Positions 7,292 to 9,039 of a stretch of 9,039 nucleotides of DNA are shown one piece after another. A model generated the notes under the pieces. The model saw nothing but the letters and a program-made list of their open reading frames with translations, had not been told where the DNA came from and searched no databases. Numbering within the stretch: the stretch's first letter is position 1; every line of letters starts with the position of its first letter. Position numbers and translations under genes: made by a program. The DNA comes from Roseibacillus sp. (lineage in GTDB: Bacteria > Verrucomicrobiota > Verrucomicrobiae > Verrucomicrobiales > Akkermansiaceae), in NCBI GenBank assembly GCA_002723015.1, contig PBNG01000002.1, forward strand, positions 1 through 9,039, in the 5' to 3' direction.

Positions 7292-7476
7292 TTGTATTTC
7301 TCGTAACGAAGACCTGAAAATATAATCTCACAAAGTCTATCAATATAGCTCCAAAAAACAAGTATTTATAAACGAACGGGAGTAATGCGAAAAATTTCGC
7401 ATAAGTCCCCCTATCACGAAATCAATGGTGAATCCGCAGCCCATTACAAGGATCGCAGATTACCTTATCCACAACA
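7292..7476 (-). other. Intergenic region upstream of tssJ, probable promoter/leader region
   Basis: These 185 bases separate the TPR gene stop from the tssJ start, whereas the tss genes are 13-48 bases apart, so a tss promoter most likely lies here. The half nearest tssJ (about 7300-7375) is AT-rich. I could not find a -35/-10 pair with acceptable spacing and do not mark one. The only clear structure is the inverted repeat at 7378-7409. No intrinsic terminator for the TPR gene is evident. Confidence 0.5.
7378..7409. repeat. Imperfect inverted repeat upstream of tssJ
   Basis: The arms are 15 bases (7378-7392 and 7395-7409) around a two-base centre. The inner eight pairs are perfect (ATGCGAAA / TTTCGCAT), followed by two single mismatches and an outer GGGA/TCCC block. 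No T-tract follows on either strand, so it is not a standard intrinsic terminator. It could be an operator for a dimeric regulator, a leader hairpin of the tss transcript, or an unrelated cruciform. It lies about 87-118 bases before the tssJ start codon. Confidence 0.75.
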
Positions 7477-9039
7477 TCACACTTTTGCGGCAGCGACCAC
7501 GAGACGGGCTCCCTCTCTGAGCTCATCGACCTCGTCTCTGATTTCCAATTCCAGATAGCGGGCCATGACTACAGCCGCCTCTTGTCTTCGCCCCAAATCG
7601 TGTTGTATCAAACCAAGATTGTGGCAGATATCCGCCAGTTTTATCCGCAGCGTCTCATTAGTCGGTTGATTGCCGTATAACGCTTCCCATATCTCAACCC
7701 TCCACGAGCAAGCCGCTTCAGCTTCCTCCGGTCTGCCGAGTTGAAGCAGGAGAGCTCCCATATTGGTCAGTAAGCTGGCCAATCCATCGGCTATGGAAAC
7801 CCTCTCGGGACTGGCACTATAGGAATCGGCTAAAAGTTCAAGACCGTAAGCATACGTCTGCTCGGCCTCTTGCAGTCGTTCTGCATCGGCGTAAAGATCT
7901 CCCATTCGGGCGAAAAGGCCGGCCACCATACTCTCGCATTCAACATCATGCTCTTGTTCGGCCAAGAGTAAGAGACCAACATCGATAGCACGACCATAAA
8001 TCGTTTCCGCTTCTTGCAAACGTCCCCAACTGCTATAGAGATCGCCCAGACGGAGCAAGCCACCTAAGTATCTGTTGGCAAGAGCAATATCGTCTGGATT
8101 TTCCCGATTAAGGGATTCGAGGATCTCAATAGCACGACGATAATGACCTTCTGCTTCGTCGGCCTGCCCTCTGCGATCGCACACCGCAGCCATCCACTCC
8201 ACCATGCGAGCGAATCCATCCCGATAAGCCACTTCCAACGGTGAGGTCGCGCACAACTGCTCCCAAACCTCCATACCGCGTCGACAAATATCTGGTCCCT
8301 CATCGTGCTCACTCGACTGGTCTAAAAGCTGAGCTAAACGTTGCGCTAAACTCTCCAAGTATTCCCGCTCAGAAGGAGCTAGCGCATACAACCGCTCCCA
8401 CACCTCTACGGCACGGCGACAAATCGATACCATCTCTTCACTCGGATCCAACTGATCTGCTAACGCGGATAGCGCCTTGGCCAAACTCACCTGATATGCG
8501 GTCTCAGAAGGATATTCCTCAGACAGCCCCTGCCATAATTCTATTCCACGACGAAAAATAGAGATCCCCTCGTCACCCGCACCCACTTGCGCTCCGAGCG
8601 TGGACAACGTCCGAGCAAGTTCTTCCCGATAGGCTAACTCAGCTGGAAATTCTGCATATAATTTCTCCCAAACCTCTGCACCGTGTTTACGAAACGACAA
8701 AATATCTTGGTCCGCGCCCAACTGGTCTGCCAAAGCGGACAGAGTCCGCGCCAGCCCTTCCCAATAGGCCGGCTCCGCTGGCTTGGCCGCGCACAAATTC
8801 TCCCAAACCCCCATCTCCCGGCGCACAACCGCAAGCTTTTCCGTTGCATCGACCTGATCTGCTAACGAGGATAAAATCCGGGTCAGCTGCTCTTGATGGG
8901 CTAACTCTGCAGGATTCTCCGCACACAACCGTTCCCAAACCTCGACTCCGCGACGGGATGCGGCGATTCTCTCCGCTCCATCCTCGGTCTGCTCAGCCAT
9001 CGCGACCAATGCCCGAGCCAGCCCCAGAGTATATTCAAT
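7477..9039 (-). CDS. TPR-like tandem repeat protein, 5' end outside the window
   Basis: The visible 520 codons are the C-terminal part of a longer gene. The frame stays open to base 9039, and the first ten codons (IEYTLGLARA) already belong to a repeat. The TTG at 9009 is therefore not the real start. From about residue 251 of the visible part onward, repeats of 47-49 residues match TPR helices of the type LGDLYSSWGRLQEAETIYGR. They carry the G-R-x-x-E-A turn typical of kinesin-light-chain-like or NB-ARC-associated TPRs. The upstream repeats are 44-45 residues, each with a VWE-type core (VWERLCAENPAE and variants). No signal peptide, membrane segment or catalytic domain is visible here; an N-terminal effector or enzymatic domain could lie outside. 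It probably acts as a protein-interaction scaffold, and no specific function can be assigned. It lies 185 bases upstream of tssJ on the same strand, and any link to T6SS is conjecture. Confidence 0.9.
   Translation of the reverse strand: MEYTLGLARALVAMAEQTEDGAERIAASRRGVEVWERLCAENPAELAHQEQLTRILSSLADQVDATEKLAVVRREMGVWENLCAAKPAEPAYWEGLARTLSALADQLGADQDILSFRKHGAEVWEKLYAEFPAELAYREELARTLSTLGAQVGAGDEGISIFRRGIELWQGLSEEYPSETAYQVSLAKALSALADQLDPSEEMVSICRRAVEVWERLYALAPSEREYLESLAQRLAQLLDQSSEHDEGPDICRRGMEVWEQLCATSPLEVAYRDGFARMVEWMAAVCDRRGQADEAEGHYRRAIEILESLNRENPDDIALANRYLGGLLRLGDLYSSWGRLQEAETIYGRAIDVGLLLLAEQEHDVECESMVAGLFARMGDLYADAERLQEAEQTYAYGLELLADSYSASPERVSIADGLASLLTNMGALLLQLGRPEEAEAACSWRVEIWEALYGNQPTNETLRIKLADICHNLGLIQHDLGRRQEAAVVMARYLELEIRDEVDELREGARLVVAAAKV
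8230..9039 (-). repeat. Tandem 44-45-residue (132-135 bp) repeats in the TPR-like gene
   Basis: The W of the VWE-type core recurs at bases about 8937, 8805, 8670, 8535, 8400 and 8265, giving spacings of 132, 135, 135, 135 and 135 bases. Units share the pattern LAxxLSxLADQ, then a short variable stretch, then xRRGxEVWExLxAxxPxE. Echoes are visible in the DNA (for example CTCCCAAACC-like strings), but the copies are clearly diverged. The array continues beyond the right window edge. Confidence 0.88.

Noticed and set aside
7300..7375. Sigma-70 promoter for tssJ
   Set aside because: TTGATA and TATATT-like boxes exist in the AT-rich stretch, but the spacing (about 13 bases) is wrong, so no promoter is called.
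7378..7409. Intrinsic terminator of the TPR gene
   Set aside because: The hairpin is not followed by a T-tract on the minus strand, and it lies 67 or more bases past the stop.
9007..9009. TTG as the start of the TPR-like gene
   Set aside because: The frame is open to the window edge and the preceding codons fit the repeat pattern, so the gene is truncated rather than starting here.
8230..9039. CRISPR-like array, because of the regular spacing
   Set aside because: The period is 132-135 bases, the units are diverged, and the repetition follows an intact protein reading frame.

Overview
The window carries one end of a type VI secretion system (T6SS) locus, read entirely on the minus strand. 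It comes from a Gram-negative bacterium with base composition near 50% GC by eye. The T6SS set (TssJ, TssK, TssL, TssM) and the outer-membrane lipoprotein signal on TssJ require a two-membrane envelope. A proteobacterium is the safest guess. I cannot name the lineage from this sequence, and the slightly unusual TssK N-terminus and double TssJ leave room for a less studied phylum.

Layout in the direction of transcription (right to left). Positions 9039-7477 hold the C-terminal 520 codons of a large tetratricopeptide-like (TPR) repeat protein whose start lies beyond the right edge. A 185-base intergenic region follows (7476-7292), AT-rich near tssJ and containing an imperfect inverted repeat. 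Then comes a tight four-gene cluster: tssJ (7291-6260), tssK (6245-4872), tssL (4858-4169) and tssM (4120-182). The gaps are 14, 13 and 48 bases, so this is almost certainly one operon. Beyond the tssM stop there are about 90 bases without recognisable content, then a perfect 90-base palindrome at positions 1-90, cut by the left window edge.

How the genes work together: TssJ (outer-membrane lipoprotein), TssM (inner-membrane protein with a large periplasmic arm) and TssL (C-terminally anchored inner-membrane protein) form the T6SS trans-envelope complex. TssK links this complex to the phage-like baseplate. No sheath, Hcp, VgrG, ClpV or effector gene is visible, so the rest of the system must lie elsewhere. 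The TPR protein is next door and on the same strand, but nothing in the sequence ties it to secretion.

The main oddities are: a TssJ made of two tandem homologous TssJ domains at a constant 172-residue offset; a TssM with an extra pair of N-terminal hydrophobic segments and a long acidic/lysine-rich/proline-rich periplasmic insertion; the perfect palindrome at the window start; an inverted repeat upstream of tssJ; and a graded TPR repeat array in which the period changes from 47-49 to 44-45 residues.
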